This document shows, piece after piece, positions 36,419 through 45,899 of a stretch of 64,000 nt of DNA; the stretch's first letter is position 1, and every line of letters begins with the position of its first letter. This DNA comes from Sphingobacterium sp. SGG-5 (GTDB taxonomy: Bacteria; Bacteroidota; Bacteroidia; Sphingobacteriales; Sphingobacteriaceae). The stretch spans positions 82,095 through 146,094 of the forward strand of contig NZ_JAAKGO010000010.1 of NCBI RefSeq assembly GCF_011043525.1, given 5' to 3'. The notes beneath the pieces were generated by a model. That model ran no database searches and was not told where the DNA came from. It saw nothing but the letters and a program-made list of their open reading frames with translations. The position numbers and the translations under genes were made by a program.

Positions 36419-37171
36419 GTGAATAATCTCAAAATATCTATTATTACCGTCGTCTATAACAACGTTCGGGACATTGCATACACCATCGAGTCTGTGCTTT
36501 GCCAAACCTACACGAACATAGAATATATTATTGTCGATGGAGCTTCGACGGACGGTACATTGGATGTAATCACCTCCTACCATGATCGGATCGACATTGT
36601 GATTTCCGAGAAAGACAAGGGTATATACGATGCGATGAATAAAGGCTTGGCAGCAGCTCACGGAGACTATGTACTTTTTCTGAATTCCGGAGATGAGCTT
36701 TTTGATGAAAACACAATCCAAAATGTGGTAGAGGAAGGGAAAGGTGCTGACATTATCTACGGCGACACCAAGCTCGTCAACGAACAGCGGCATATCATCG
36801 GTGATAGAAGACACCGCGCACCAGTAAACTTTGACTGGCAATCTTTCCGATATGGTATGAATATTTGCCATCAGGCCATTTACGTCAAGAGAAGTATTGC
36901 AGAGCCCTATGATCTCCAATATCAGTTGAGCGGAGATATCGATTGGGTTATTCGTGCGGCCAAAAAAGCAAAAAGCACCAAAAATGTAAATATTTATGTT
37001 GTCAAATACCTCGTAGGTGGCCTCTCAAAGAAGAGACATCACCAAAGCCTAAAAGAGCGATATCGTATTTTCAAAAAACATTACGGCACTCTTCCTAATA
37101 TCCTAAATCATTTCGTCATCGCGGTTCGACTGTTCAAACACCGCATTTTACATGGCAAAATCGAAGAATGA
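36419..37171 (+). CDS. Family 2 glycosyltransferase (WcaA-like)
   Basis: A 250-residue GT2 enzyme using GTG 36419. Signatures: ISIITVVYNNVRDIAYTIES, YIIVDGASTDGT, SEKDKGIYDAMNKGLAAAHG and FLNSGDEL (DxD-like). The C-terminal part contains SGDIDWVIRAAKK. Members act in colanic-acid-like and capsule pathways. The start was chosen because the family begins only 3-4 residues before the first beta strand. It is 14 nt after the preceding glycosyltransferase gene. Confidence 0.93.
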   Translation: MNNLKISIITVVYNNVRDIAYTIESVLCQTYTNIEYIIVDGASTDGTLDVITSYHDRIDIVISEKDKGIYDAMNKGLAAAHGDYVLFLNSGDELFDENTIQNVVEEGKGADIIYGDTKLVNEQRHIIGDRRHRAPVNFDWQSFRYGMNICHQAIYVKRSIAEPYDLQYQLSGDIDWVIRAAKKAKSTKNVNIYVVKYLVGGLSKKRHHQSLKERYRIFKKHYGTLPNILNHFVIAVRLFKHRILHGKIEE

Positions 37172-37210
37172 GGATTTTTTCAATATATTTATCTGGCTAT
37201 TTATGAGGGG

Positions 37211-38509
37211 ATGAGTACTAAATATTTTTTCAGCAGGATACGTGAGAAACTTAATTTCTGGATAGGAGGCAGTTATGAGTTAGACCTGGAGACCCGGATA
37301 TTTCATGTTTTTTCGTTAATAGCAATTGTTGGCGCCGCCCTAACCTGCTTCTTAAATCTATATATCGGCCTCGGACAAGCAGCGCTGGTTTCTCTAAGTA
37401 TATTTTTGTTACAATCTTTTCTATATTATATTAGTAGGTTTAAGGGAAAACAGAAACAGGCTATCCTTATATCTGCATGGGAGATACATATTCTTTTAGC
37501 AGTGAATTATTTCATCAATCAAGGAATAAAAGGGCCCTCTCTATTATTATATATCGCATCGTTTTTTTTTATAGCGGTTGTGTCCTACCGGAGCAAACTA
37601 ATTTACATGTTTATTGGAAACTCACTGCTTGTAGGGATTTTAATCCTTTCTGAATATATAAACCCGGATCTGTTGACAGCCGACTATCCAAGCAGAGACG
37701 CTTTCTTTATCGACACTTATTTTACTTATATCATTACCATCTTATTGATATATACCGGCACTGGCTATCTGCTACGTGCCTATGTACAACAAAGAAAAAT
37801 GCTGGTAGAGAGAGCCGAGGCCCTGAAAAAAATCAATAAAGAGAAAGACAAACTGTTTTCGATAATTTCCCATGATTTGAGAACCCCTTTAGCAAATGTA
37901 CATCAATATTTGGAAATGATAGGATCCGGTGATCTGAGCCAAAAGGAGAAAAAAGTTATTGAAAATAAATTGTTGGACATCACGCGTAACACACAAGAGC
38001 TTTTGACTAATCTTCTTTATTGGAGCAGAAATCAGATGGAAAGCTCTCGTGTCAACCTTCGACCGATCCATGTCCTAAAAGAAGTTGCATCGACAATAGC
38101 ATACTTAAGATTGATCGCTTCAAAGAAAGGTATTGTGTTAAGTCATCATTTTAAAGACGATTTAATAATACGAGCGGATTACGATTTGTTAAATCTTATT
38201 GTACGCAACATCCTATATAACGCGATTAAGTTTACACCATATGCCGGAGAAATATTATTTGTAGCCGAAAGGCAGGACAATCGCTGTGTGATTTCTGTTA
38301 AAGACAATGGGCGGGGAATTCCTACGGAAAAACGTAGCCAGCTCTTTGATTTTAGCACGGAGAGCAGTTTAGGGACCAACAATGAACAAGGCACGGGCAT
38401 AGGTCTAACGTTATGCCGAGAATATATGTTATTGCAGCAAGGAGAGATTTGGTTTGAAACAGAGGAAGGCCAGGGTACGACATTCTATTTATCATTCCCG
38501 ATCGCATAA
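37211..38509 (+). CDS. Membrane sensor histidine kinase (orphan)
   Basis: A 432-residue kinase. Five to six hydrophobic segments in residues 33-190, no obvious periplasmic or PAS domain, then a short coiled coil (about 195-215), the phospho-acceptor H221 in SIISHDLRTPLANVHQY, and an HATPase domain with LIVRNILYNAIKFTP, DNGRGIP and GTGIGLTLCREYM. No response-regulator gene is next to it. It starts 39 nt after the last glycosyltransferase gene on the same strand, so it may share its transcription; whether it senses envelope or glycan state is unknown. Confidence 0.92.
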   Translation: MSTKYFFSRIREKLNFWIGGSYELDLETRIFHVFSLIAIVGAALTCFLNLYIGLGQAALVSLSIFLLQSFLYYISRFKGKQKQAILISAWEIHILLAVNYFINQGIKGPSLLLYIASFFFIAVVSYRSKLIYMFIGNSLLVGILILSEYINPDLLTADYPSRDAFFIDTYFTYIITILLIYTGTGYLLRAYVQQRKMLVERAEALKKINKEKDKLFSIISHDLRTPLANVHQYLEMIGSGDLSQKEKKVIENKLLDITRNTQELLTNLLYWSRNQMESSRVNLRPIHVLKEVASTIAYLRLIASKKGIVLSHHFKDDLIIRADYDLLNLIVRNILYNAIKFTPYAGEILFVAERQDNRCVISVKDNGRGIPTEKRSQLFDFSTESSLGTNNEQGTGIGLTLCREYMLLQQGEIWFETEEGQGTTFYLSFPIA

Positions 38510-38561
38510 TCTCTACTTTCTATACATGATTATTAGATACCGATTTATCAAATGATACCAC

Positions 38562-38798
38562 ATGACAAAACAAGAGGATAACTTATTCAACCCCGATATT
38601 CTGACAGAACTGGCAACTGCCAAGATGCCATTTGGAAAATACAAAGATTGGCCCTTGTACAAATTGCCCGAAGCCTATCTGGTTTGGTTTCATAATAAAG
38701 GGTTCCCTCCCGGAAAATTAGGTATGCAGTTGGCTACACTCTACGAAATGAAGCTGAATGGGTTAGAATATCTATTGAAGCCTCTGATCAAAAAATAA
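38562..38798 (+). CDS. DUF3820-family small protein
   Basis: A 78-residue protein with the family core MPFGKYKDWPLYKLPEAYLV and WFHNKGFPPGKLG. Members are short cytoplasmic proteins without a firm function; some are fused to exonuclease or ATPase domains. No signal or membrane segment. It stands alone, 52 nt after the kinase gene. Confidence 0.88.
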   Translation: MTKQEDNLFNPDILTELATAKMPFGKYKDWPLYKLPEAYLVWFHNKGFPPGKLGMQLATLYEMKLNGLEYLLKPLIKK

Positions 38799-38829
38799 CT
38801 ATCGCCCGTTTAGATTTCTCAGGAATTCG

Positions 38830-38837
38830 TAACTTTG
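38830..38837 (+). promoter_or_regulatory. -7 box of trhO
   Basis: TAACTTTG, 47 nt before ATG 38885. No exact -33 TTG. Confidence 0.4.
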
Positions 38838-38884
38838 TGCCATAATTTAACATTAAACGCCGTTTGCAGCGGTATCAATGACTT

Positions 38885-39859
38885 ATGAGATATTATCAAA
38901 CATTGCTGTATTATTGCTACAGCCCAATCGAAAATGCAGAACAGTTTGCTGCAGATCATTTAGATTTTTGTAAATCATTAGGTTTAGTAGGACGTATTAT
39001 CGTGGCCGATGAAGGTTTAAATGGCACTGTCTCGGGAACATCAGAAGCTTGCAAAGCTTATATGGACGCTATACATGCTGACCCTCGTTTTGCAAAAACA
39101 GATTTTAAAATCGATCATGTAGAAGAACCTTCTTTTATCAAAATGCACTGCCGCTATAAACCAGAGATTGTGCATTCGGGACTCCGCAATCCATCCGAAA
39201 TCGACCCAAATAACGAAACCGGAAAACATCTCGAGCCGAAGGAGTTTATGGAAATGAAAGACCGCGATGATGTCGTCGTATTGGATGTGCGTTCGAACTA
39301 TGAGCATAACGTTGGCCGTTTTAAAAATGCTATTACCTTGGACATTGAGAATTTTCGCGAGTTTCCAGAAAAGATCAAGGAGCTTGAAAAATATAAGGGA
39401 AAGAAAATATTGACCTACTGCACGGGAGGTATTAAATGTGAAAAAGCGTCGGCGCTCCTCTTGAAAGAGGGATTTGATGATGTATATCAGCTTCACGGAG
39501 GTATTATTAAGTACGGAAAGGAGGCGGGGGGAAAGGATTTTGAAGGTAAATGTTACGTCTTCGATAACCGGGTGACTGTAGATGTTAATACAGTTAACCC
39601 AGTCGTCGTATCCACATGCAAAAATTGCGGTAAGACTACACCAAAAATGATTAATTGTGCAAATCCTGAATGCAATGAACATTTCACACAGTGTGATGAA
39701 TGTGGCTGGAAAATGGATGGCTGTTGCTCGGACACATGCAAATCAAATCCACGAAAGCGGGAATATGACGGGACAGGCTACTATGTTAAAATACCTCAAC
39801 CGGTAAATATAGAGAAGATCTCCAAAAGAAAACATAAAAAGTTTCAAAAAATCGAATAA
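38885..39859 (+). CDS. trhO: tRNA uridine(34) hydroxylase, rhodanese-type
   Basis: A 324-residue enzyme of the TrhO/YceA family, which makes 5-hydroxyuridine at tRNA wobble position 34 using oxygen. An acylphosphatase-like N-terminal domain (about 1-95, with DEGLNGTVSG) is followed by a rhodanese domain with active-site cysteine in ILTYCTGGIKCEKASALLL (about 180) and a cysteine-rich C-terminus (CKNCGKTT, CDECGWKMDGCCSDTC) that may hold zinc. Length is normal. Confidence 0.95.
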   Translation: MRYYQTLLYYCYSPIENAEQFAADHLDFCKSLGLVGRIIVADEGLNGTVSGTSEACKAYMDAIHADPRFAKTDFKIDHVEEPSFIKMHCRYKPEIVHSGLRNPSEIDPNNETGKHLEPKEFMEMKDRDDVVVLDVRSNYEHNVGRFKNAITLDIENFREFPEKIKELEKYKGKKILTYCTGGIKCEKASALLLKEGFDDVYQLHGGIIKYGKEAGGKDFEGKCYVFDNRVTVDVNTVNPVVVSTCKNCGKTTPKMINCANPECNEHFTQCDECGWKMDGCCSDTCKSNPRKREYDGTGYYVKIPQPVNIEKISKRKHKKFQKIE

Positions 39860-39918
39860 AATCAGTTTAAGCTTATCCTTTTAAGTCAAGATTCCAAATT
39901 AAAATTCCTTAGGAAGAT

Positions 39919-40581
39919 CTACAGAGTTCGCTTGCTAAATTGCCATTGTAAGTAACTAATATTTTTATCCTCCGCCAAATACTTTCGCTCGTAATAGGTT
40001 TTGATGGAAAGCACCGTATCTACCAGCTCAGAACGGTATAAATCTGTTGTTTCCTTTTGTATTAATAGTCTTTGAAAGGTAACTTGTTCCAACGTATAGG
40101 CATAGAAACCATCGTTATCGGTCTTGAGATGCATAATCCCATCTTCTTGGAGAATGAACTTATATTTTGCCAAAAAGGTAGGGTTGGTTAATCTCCTCTT
40201 CTCTCGGCTATCTTGAGGTTGGGGATCGGGAAAAGTAATCCATATTTCGGAAACCTCATTTTCTGCAAAGTGTTCGAGAATATCTTCTATCTGAATACGT
40301 AAAAATCCAACATTGTGAATCTTCTCTTCCAGTGCTGTTTTTGCCCCACGCCATATTCTGTTGCCTTTGTAGTCGACCCCAAGAAAGTTCTTGTTGGGGA
40401 ACATCTTGGCGAGATTAACGGTATATTCACCCTTTCCACAAGCCAATTCTAAAACCAAAGGGTTGTCATTTCCGAAAAAAGCCGACGACCATCGGCCCTT
40501 ATACGCTTTCCCAGCATCCAATTGGACGACGTTCTTAAACGTCGCTACTTCTGCAAATTTCCTTAGCTTATCTTTACCCAT
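39919..40581 (-). CDS. trmB: tRNA (guanine-N7-)-methyltransferase
   Basis: A 220-residue enzyme that methylates G46 of tRNA with SAM. Motif I is LVLELACGKGEYTVNLA (about 43-59), then FLGVDYKGNRIWRGA, and the signature ITFPDPQPQDSREKRRL (about 120-136). Length is typical. On the minus strand TATTTTTG (40606-40599) is a plausible -7 box 17 nt before the start. Confidence 0.96.
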   Translation of the reverse strand: MGKDKLRKFAEVATFKNVVQLDAGKAYKGRWSSAFFGNDNPLVLELACGKGEYTVNLAKMFPNKNFLGVDYKGNRIWRGAKTALEEKIHNVGFLRIQIEDILEHFAENEVSEIWITFPDPQPQDSREKRRLTNPTFLAKYKFILQEDGIMHLKTDNDGFYAYTLEQVTFQRLLIQKETTDLYRSELVDTVLSIKTYYERKYLAEDKNISYLQWQFSKRTL

Positions 40582-40664
40582 AACTCCTATTATAGCCGCA
40601 AAAATAATCTTTATTTATTAAAATATTCGATAACAATGCGTTCGCAAATGCAGCCATTTTTATC

Positions 40665-40672
40665 TAAGTTTG
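40665..40672 (+). promoter_or_regulatory. -7 box of the GDP-fucose synthase gene
   Basis: TAAGTTTG, 19 nt before GTG 40692; a TTC sits near the -33 position. Confidence 0.4.
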
Positions 40673-40691
40673 TTATATTAATCAGCTGCTA

Positions 40692-41621
40692 GTGGAAAAA
40701 AACGACAAAATATATGTTGCGGGTCATAGGGGTATGGTTGGATCCGCTATTCTGAACCAACTTCAAACAGACGGTTTTAAAAATATAGTTACGCGGACAT
40801 CAAAAGAGCTCGACCTTCGCGATCAGCGTGCCGTGGCTGACTTCTTTCAGTCCGAAAGACCTGAATATGTTTTTTTGGCAGCGGCAAAAGTTGGTGGTAT
40901 TTTGGCTAATGATACTTACCGTGCTGATTTTCTCTACGACAATCTCGCGATACAAAACAACGTTATACATCAATCGTACGTTCACGACGTTAAAAAATTG
41001 ATGTTTCTCGGATCATCTTGTATTTATCCAAAGATGGCTCCTCAACCGTTGAAAGAAGATTATCTGCTGACTGGCATACTTGAGTCTACGAATGAACCTT
41101 ATGCTATCGCAAAAATTGCAGGAATAAAAATGTGTGAGGCTTATCGCGCGCAGTACGGCTGCAATTTCATTTCCGTGATGCCTACGAATTTGTATGGTTA
41201 TAATGACAACTATCATCCCAAAAACTCACATGTTCTTCCAGCCTTAATCAGGCGTTTTCATGAAGCGAAGGAAACTGGTGCCTCAGAGGTTGTCATTTGG
41301 GGGACAGGTACTCCACGTCGCGAATTCCTTTTTTCTTCTGACTTAGCAGATGCATGTATCTTCCTCATGCAAAAATATAACGAAGCTCAGTTTATCAACA
41401 TTGGGATTGGAGAAGACATTTCAATTAAAGACCTAGCTCTACTTATTAAAAATATTGTCGGCTATACCGGAAACATATCTTTTGACCGCAGCAAGCCAGA
41501 CGGCACGCCTCGTAAATTGATGGACGTATCCCGACTCCATGATTTAGGCTGGAAACACAAAATCCCTTTGGAAAAAGGGATTGAGTTAGCTTTTGAAGAT
41601 TTTAAAGCCAAAAAATTCTAA
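40692..41621 (+). CDS. fcl: GDP-L-fucose synthase
   Basis: A 309-residue enzyme that epimerises and reduces GDP-4-keto-6-deoxymannose to GDP-L-fucose. Rossmann motif [12 protein letters not shown] (GxxGxxG), [35 protein letters not shown] (YxxxK) and [11 protein letters not shown], all typical of Fcl/WcaG. GTG 40692 is used; no ATG lies upstream in frame. The partner gene gmd (GDP-mannose dehydratase) is not in the window. It would supply fucose to surface glycans, matching the nearby cluster. The stop overlaps the stop of the convergent gene. Confidence 0.96.
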   Translation: MEKNDKIYVAGHRGMVGSAILNQLQTDGFKNIVTRTSKELDLRDQRAVADFFQSERPEYVFLAAAKVGGILANDTYRADFLYDNLAIQNNVIHQSYVHDVKKLMFLGSSCIYPKMAPQPLKEDYLLTGILESTNEPYAIAKIAGIKMCEAYRAQYGCNFISVMPTNLYGYNDNYHPKNSHVLPALIRRFHEAKETGASEVVIWGTGTPRREFLFSSDLADACIFLMQKYNEAQFINIGIGEDISIKDLALLIKNIVGYTGNISFDRSKPDGTPRKLMDVSRLHDLGWKHKIPLEKGIELAFEDFKAKKF

Positions 41622-42127
41622 GAAGTCTCACTATTGGGAGGAATCCCAAAATCGGGCACCTCTGGTTGCGTCCCTTCCAACGGGGGCAGGTCATGGTGCT
41701 GTTTCTTTTTCTTATTTGGTCGAACAAAATCTGCAATTTTTGTGATTACATTTCCGATTTTATCCTGATTTACCTGACCTGCAGCACGTTCAGACAGCAG
41801 AAGTACCAAGGTTTTTTTTAACCACCCTACATTTTTAAGCAAAGTTTTGTTCAACACCAAAGGAAGGCCTACACGCAATGTATTGGTCAACCAATCGGAT
41901 TTACCGTCTGACTTTTCTTTGGATAAAACCGAAGAAAAAAGTCCTTTCACCATATCCACACCAGGAATACTGGATGTCAACATACCTAATAGACGAGATG
42001 GTGCTTCAATCTTCTTACGGAGTAGCAAATATTGATTGGACAAATAGGCCTCTTGCTCATTTTTAAGCTGAGTCAATCGCCTTATCTCTTCCTTCAGCTC
42101 GGCTATATTATGAATTTTTACGCTCAT
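41618..42127 (-). CDS. Uncharacterised protein of the YtxH/holin-like envelope trio
   Basis: A protein of about 169 residues without clear relatives of known function. The first 40 residues may form a coiled coil ([20 protein letters not shown]). A weakly hydrophobic middle ([30 protein letters not shown]) is followed by a basic patch ([10 protein letters not shown]) and a proline-rich tail. Start at 42127 or 42142; both overlap the upstream holin-like gene (by 20 or 35 nt), showing translational coupling. The position after YtxH and holin-like genes suggests an envelope-stress role, by inference only. Confidence 0.75.
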   Translation of the reverse strand: MSVKIHNIAELKEEIRRLTQLKNEQEAYLSNQYLLLRKKIEAPSRLLGMLTSSIPGVDMVKGLFSSVLSKEKSDGKSDWLTNTLRVGLPLVLNKTLLKNVGWLKKTLVLLLSERAAGQVNQDKIGNVITKIADFVRPNKKKKQHHDLPPLEGTQPEVPDFGIPPNSETS

Positions 42128-42548
42128 CACTTTCTTTGTCATCTATATCTTCATTCTCTATAGTCCCCGGTGGGACGCTTTCGTTTTCTACATCTTCATC
42201 ATCCTTCCACATGCTAACGACTTTACGTATCGTCAAATCCATGAATTTGGATTCCAGCGTGGAAGAAAAAACACGAACCAACAACAGAAAAATTAAAAAT
42301 ATACCTCCTGTAACTAAAAAACCTAAAGCATAGCTTCCCAATAACTCACCTAAATAAAAGCCTAATGCCAAGGAAAAGAAAAACACAATAATCAATCCCA
42401 ACAACAGCTTGCCAATGTCAACCACTAATGCTCCCACGATACGTGCACTTTTTGCTATGGCCTTCAATCGGACGAGCTCTATCTGAGTATCGATATATTC
42501 TTTAGCCTTTTGAAAGCTTCCTGAGAAAGAAAATTTTTGTTCACTCAT
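42108..42548 (-). CDS. Phage-holin-like (DUF1469/holin superfamily III) membrane protein
   Basis: A 146-residue membrane protein with an amphipathic N-terminus (about 10-45, AKEYIDTQIELVRLKAIAK), two hydrophobic helices (about 47-72 and 75-97: LLLGLIIVFFFSLALGFYLG and LGFLVTGGIFLIFLLLV), and a charged, acidic tail. It is of the actinobacterial-holin-like family found in many Bacteroidota next to YtxH genes. There is no phage context, so lysis is unlikely; a housekeeping membrane role is assumed. 26 nt after the YtxH gene. Confidence 0.88.
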   Translation of the reverse strand: MSEQKFSFSGSFQKAKEYIDTQIELVRLKAIAKSARIVGALVVDIGKLLLGLIIVFFFSLALGFYLGELLGSYALGFLVTGGIFLIFLLLVRVFSSTLESKFMDLTIRKVVSMWKDDEDVENESVPPGTIENEDIDDKESDERKNS

Positions 42549-42574
42549 GTTCCCGATTTATCTTACCACCTTCC

Positions 42575-42844
42575 TTATGCATGCTCTTCGATCTCTTCGT
42601 CGAGACTTTCTTCAGTTTTCGAAATCTTAGCCCGCACTGCCGATAACACCTTCTCTTTAAGATCATTTAACTGATCAAACTGTTCCTCAGCACGCTCTTT
42701 AATAGCCTCTCCTAGATCAGCTAAAGATTCGTTGAGTTTATCCCTTGTCTCCGACCCCTTATCCGGAGCAAATAAAATACCTAATACAGCCCCCGCGGCT
42801 AACCCGGCCAACAAGGCTGTGACTACTTTTCCACTATCGTTCAT
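42575..42844 (-). CDS. YtxH-domain small protein
   Basis: An 89-residue protein with an N-terminal membrane helix (VVTALLAGLAAGAVLGILF) directly followed by APDKGSETRDKL, the YtxH signature, and a helical tail rich in E, K and L (about 35-85). ATG 42844 is preferred over a TTG two codons upstream. YtxH proteins are linked to general stress in Firmicutes; the role in Bacteroidota is not established. First gene of the trio. Confidence 0.88.
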   Translation of the reverse strand: MNDSGKVVTALLAGLAAGAVLGILFAPDKGSETRDKLNESLADLGEAIKERAEEQFDQLNDLKEKVLSAVRAKISKTEESLDEEIEEHA

Positions 42845-43047
42845 GTACAATATTAATTATTAAAAAAACCAACGTTCTATATTCAATTAAACACTCGAAA
42901 AGAAGAATGGTTTAATTTTTTTCGACTTTTCAGTTAAGACAATATACAACTATTATTTCTCAATATAAAAAACCAAACTTGTTTTGTAAACAATATTTTA
43001 TTAACATAAATTTTATTAAATTTACCCGATGGATAATAAAAACAACA

Positions 43048-44586
43048 ATGCTGGTAAAAACATATTGTAGTGCGGTATACGGAATCGAATCCGCTATCAT
43101 TACAGTTGAAGTAAATATATCTACAGGAACAAAATATCACATCGTGGGCCTGCCAGATAATGCTGTGAAAGAAAGTTTAAGACGTATAGAAAGTGCCATA
43201 ACGGCTATAGGATACCGTATGCCCCGACAAAAAATAGTTGTAAATCTTGCCCCTGCCGATATCAGAAAAGAAGGCTCTTCCTATGATTTAAGTATAGCTG
43301 TTGGTATCTTGGCAGCTTCCGGTCAGATAGGTAGCGAGAGGATGGAAAACTATACACTCCTTGGCGAGCTTTCATTGGATGGTACAATTCAACCGGTCAA
43401 AGGAGCACTTCCTATCGCTATTGAAGCAAGACGGGAAGGCTTCAAAGGTATCATATTGCCTAAAACAAATGCACGTGAAGCAGCGGTTGTATCGGATCTA
43501 AATGTTCTCGGGGTAAATCGACTTGACGAGGTCATTGATTTCCTTGAGGATAGAAAGCCGATGGAACGAACACATATAGACATTGAAAAAGAATTTGCTT
43601 CAAAAATAAACAGCTATGAAGTAGATTTTGCGGATGTTAAAGGTCAAGAAAATATAAAAAGGGCACTGGAAGTTGCAGCCGCAGGCGGTCACAACGTCAT
43701 ACTCATCGGGCCACCCGGGGCCGGAAAAACCATGCTTGCCAAGTGCCTTCCTACTATCCTTCCTCCGCTTACTGTCGAAGAGTCTCTACAGACAACCAAG
43801 ATACACTCTGTAGCGGGTCAGCTCTCTTCTTCCCAGTCCTTACTACATACACGTCCTTTCCGAGCACCACATCATACGATATCAAACATAGCATTGGTCG
43901 GTGGCGGTACCACCCCGCAACCAGGCGAAATATCGCTCGCACACAACGGCGTCTTGTTTTTAGATGAGCTACCCGAGTTTAAGCGAACGGTTTTGGAAGT
44001 CATGCGGCAACCCTTAGAATCACGTGGTATAACCATCTCAAGGGCGAAATTTACCGTAGAGTACCCAGCGAGCTTCATGTTGGTTGCTTCCATGAATCCG
44101 TGTCCCTGTGGATATTATAACCACCCTGAAAAAGAATGTATTTGTGGATCCGCAGTTGTCCAACGTTACTTAAGCCGGGTTTCGGGTCCCTTATTGGACC
44201 GTATAGATCTACATGTTGAAGTCACACCTGTGGAGTTCAAAGAACTCATCAGTACAAAAAGCTCAGAAACAAGCGAACATATCCGATCAAGAGTTATACA
44301 GGCTAGAAAAATTCAAGAAAGGCGGTTTCAGCATTGCAAACAAGTACATTGCAACGCGCATATGGATCCCAAATTACTACGGAAAATCTGTTCCATTGAC
44401 GATACGGGGAAAAATCTCTTGAAAACCGCTATGGTCAAGTTAAATCTTTCTGCACGCGCTTACGATCGAATTTTAAAAGTTGCCCGTACGATCGCTGATA
44501 TGGAAGGGGCAGAAAGTATCCAAAACTATCACTTAGCAGAAGCCATACAATTTAGAAGCTTAGACCGTGACAATTGGACCGGTTAA
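43048..44586 (+). CDS. comM: ComM/YifB-family Mg-chelatase-like AAA ATPase
   Basis: A 512-residue AAA+ helicase-like protein; ComM promotes branch migration in natural transformation. The N-terminal ChlI-like domain ([19 protein letters not shown]) is followed by Walker [16 protein letters not shown], Walker [11 protein letters not shown], and a cysteine cluster PCPCGYY with CICG. ATG 43048 gives the normal family length; earlier ATG codons only add an unusual tail. The stop overlaps that of the convergent rhomboid gene: a single TTAA at 44583-44586 supplies both. Confidence 0.95.
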   Translation: MLVKTYCSAVYGIESAIITVEVNISTGTKYHIVGLPDNAVKESLRRIESAITAIGYRMPRQKIVVNLAPADIRKEGSSYDLSIAVGILAASGQIGSERMENYTLLGELSLDGTIQPVKGALPIAIEARREGFKGIILPKTNAREAAVVSDLNVLGVNRLDEVIDFLEDRKPMERTHIDIEKEFASKINSYEVDFADVKGQENIKRALEVAAAGGHNVILIGPPGAGKTMLAKCLPTILPPLTVEESLQTTKIHSVAGQLSSSQSLLHTRPFRAPHHTISNIALVGGGTTPQPGEISLAHNGVLFLDELPEFKRTVLEVMRQPLESRGITISRAKFTVEYPASFMLVASMNPCPCGYYNHPEKECICGSAVVQRYLSRVSGPLLDRIDLHVEVTPVEFKELISTKSSETSEHIRSRVIQARKIQERRFQHCKQVHCNAHMDPKLLRKICSIDDTGKNLLKTAMVKLNLSARAYDRILKVARTIADMEGAESIQNYHLAEAIQFRSLDRDNWTG

Positions 44587-45209
44587 AATTGGTCTATAAA
44601 ATGCTTGATAATCCAGTGGTGCATGATTATGGTAATCAACAGTCCTGAAAGTGCCCCAAATAAATGGGCATCATGGTTAATTCGGTCTGCGGACTTTTTT
44701 GATGCCCAGATACAATAACCGATATACAACACAGCAAACAGATAGGCTGGCATTGGAATAGCAAAGAATATGCGCAATTCTGCTTTTGGATAAAAAAGTA
44801 TAAAGCTAAAAAGAACCGCCGATATAGCCCCTGAAGCGCCTAAGCTATAATAACTGGGGTTATTCTTTTGTTGTATGATAGTTGGAATATCACTCAACAC
44901 TAAACTCACGATATACAATAAGCCGAAATATAGATGCCCAATGGGACCATTCACTTGAACAAATATGCTCTCTAAAGCAAAACCAAAATAAAAGAATGTC
45001 ACCATATTAAAAATGAGGTGCATCCAATCGGCATGTATAATGCCACTTGTAAACACCGTAATCCATTTTGATTTGTCACGATGTATACTGTACGGGTTCA
45101 GCATCATATTGCCGTACAGGTGGGGATTAGAAAATGCATATATACTCGTTGCTATGGTTATCGCAAATATGACACTTGCAACCGGTGTCGTGTACAAATA
45201 TTGTAACAT
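44583..45209 (-). CDS. Rhomboid-family intramembrane serine protease
   Basis: A 208-residue membrane protein with about six helices. The catalytic dyad is visible: S126 in GASGAIS and H182 in [10 protein letters not shown]; the HxxxN-like motif HLIFN (about 64-68) is also present. It cleaves within membranes; substrates are unknown. It starts 3 nt after the LUD gene and closes the minus-strand group rsfS-ftsH-LUD-rhomboid. Confidence 0.93.
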   Translation of the reverse strand: MLQYLYTTPVASVIFAITIATSIYAFSNPHLYGNMMLNPYSIHRDKSKWITVFTSGIIHADWMHLIFNMVTFFYFGFALESIFVQVNGPIGHLYFGLLYIVSLVLSDIPTIIQQKNNPSYYSLGASGAISAVLFSFILFYPKAELRIFFAIPMPAYLFAVLYIGYCIWASKKSADRINHDAHLFGALSGLLITIIMHHWIIKHFIDQF

Positions 45210-45212
45210 AAA

Positions 45213-45860
45213 TCAGAATCTGTCTTCTATCAAAAATACATATAGACTTTTGGGCCCTTGAGCCCGGATTATTAATTTGTTCTCTATGCTGGTAGTTCTA
45301 CCCGGACCGGTAATAACACTTACCATGGACGGTAACTGGTTGCCGTATTTTTCCTTCATCATCGCCATGCCATGTTTGATATCCATGACGATCTTTGAAG
45401 CTTTGGCGATGACAATATGAATCGGCGAATAAATACTTAAAACTCTACCACTCATATTTGCATTTGAAATCAAAATGCTACCGTTTCTGGCTATCAGAGC
45501 TTCACAACTCGTTATACCGGCATCGATATCACTAAAATCGGTCTGGTTGGTTAAGAAAGGGAAACCATAATGTTGTAACAGCTGTTGTATCGAAGGCTCC
45601 CAAACATGAATTTTTCTGATATTATGCTTTTCCACAACGGCTATCAGATTTTCCACAAGAGCAATCTCCCCATCACAATACATAAAATTTCCTGAAACAG
45701 CATTCAGTTCTCTGGCGAAGGTCACATCGGATGGTTCGTCCTCTTCCATATATAAAGGAGAATCTTCCAAATCCGGATAGGGGTTCTCGCTTTTTTGAAG
45801 CAAGGCTTGTCGCACCTTCTTCAACATACGTTCCTTTGATGTCGTGTTCCTAATATTCAT
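45213..45860 (-). CDS. LUD-domain protein (LutC/YkgG-like), stand-alone
   Basis: A 215-residue protein of the lactate-utilisation LutC fold. Visible: SCEALIARNGSILIS, IHIVIAKASKIVMDI and MVSVITGPGRTTSIENKLI with the C-terminal GPKSLYVFLIED. In Bacillus LutC works with the iron-sulfur proteins LutA and LutB; neither is here. It sits 39 nt after ftsH on the same strand, an order common in Sphingobacteriaceae, so it probably has another role in this group. Confidence 0.85.
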   Translation of the reverse strand: MNIRNTTSKERMLKKVRQALLQKSENPYPDLEDSPLYMEEDEPSDVTFARELNAVSGNFMYCDGEIALVENLIAVVEKHNIRKIHVWEPSIQQLLQHYGFPFLTNQTDFSDIDAGITSCEALIARNGSILISNANMSGRVLSIYSPIHIVIAKASKIVMDIKHGMAMMKEKYGNQLPSMVSVITGPGRTTSIENKLIIRAQGPKSLYVFLIEDRF

Positions 45861-45899
45861 ACATACACACCTAAGCTCCCCTTCTGTCCTTAAATTGCT

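Noticed and set aside
42108..42548. Holin-like protein as a sign of a prophage
   Set aside because: No other phage genes are near; such proteins are widespread housekeeping membrane proteins in Bacteroidota.
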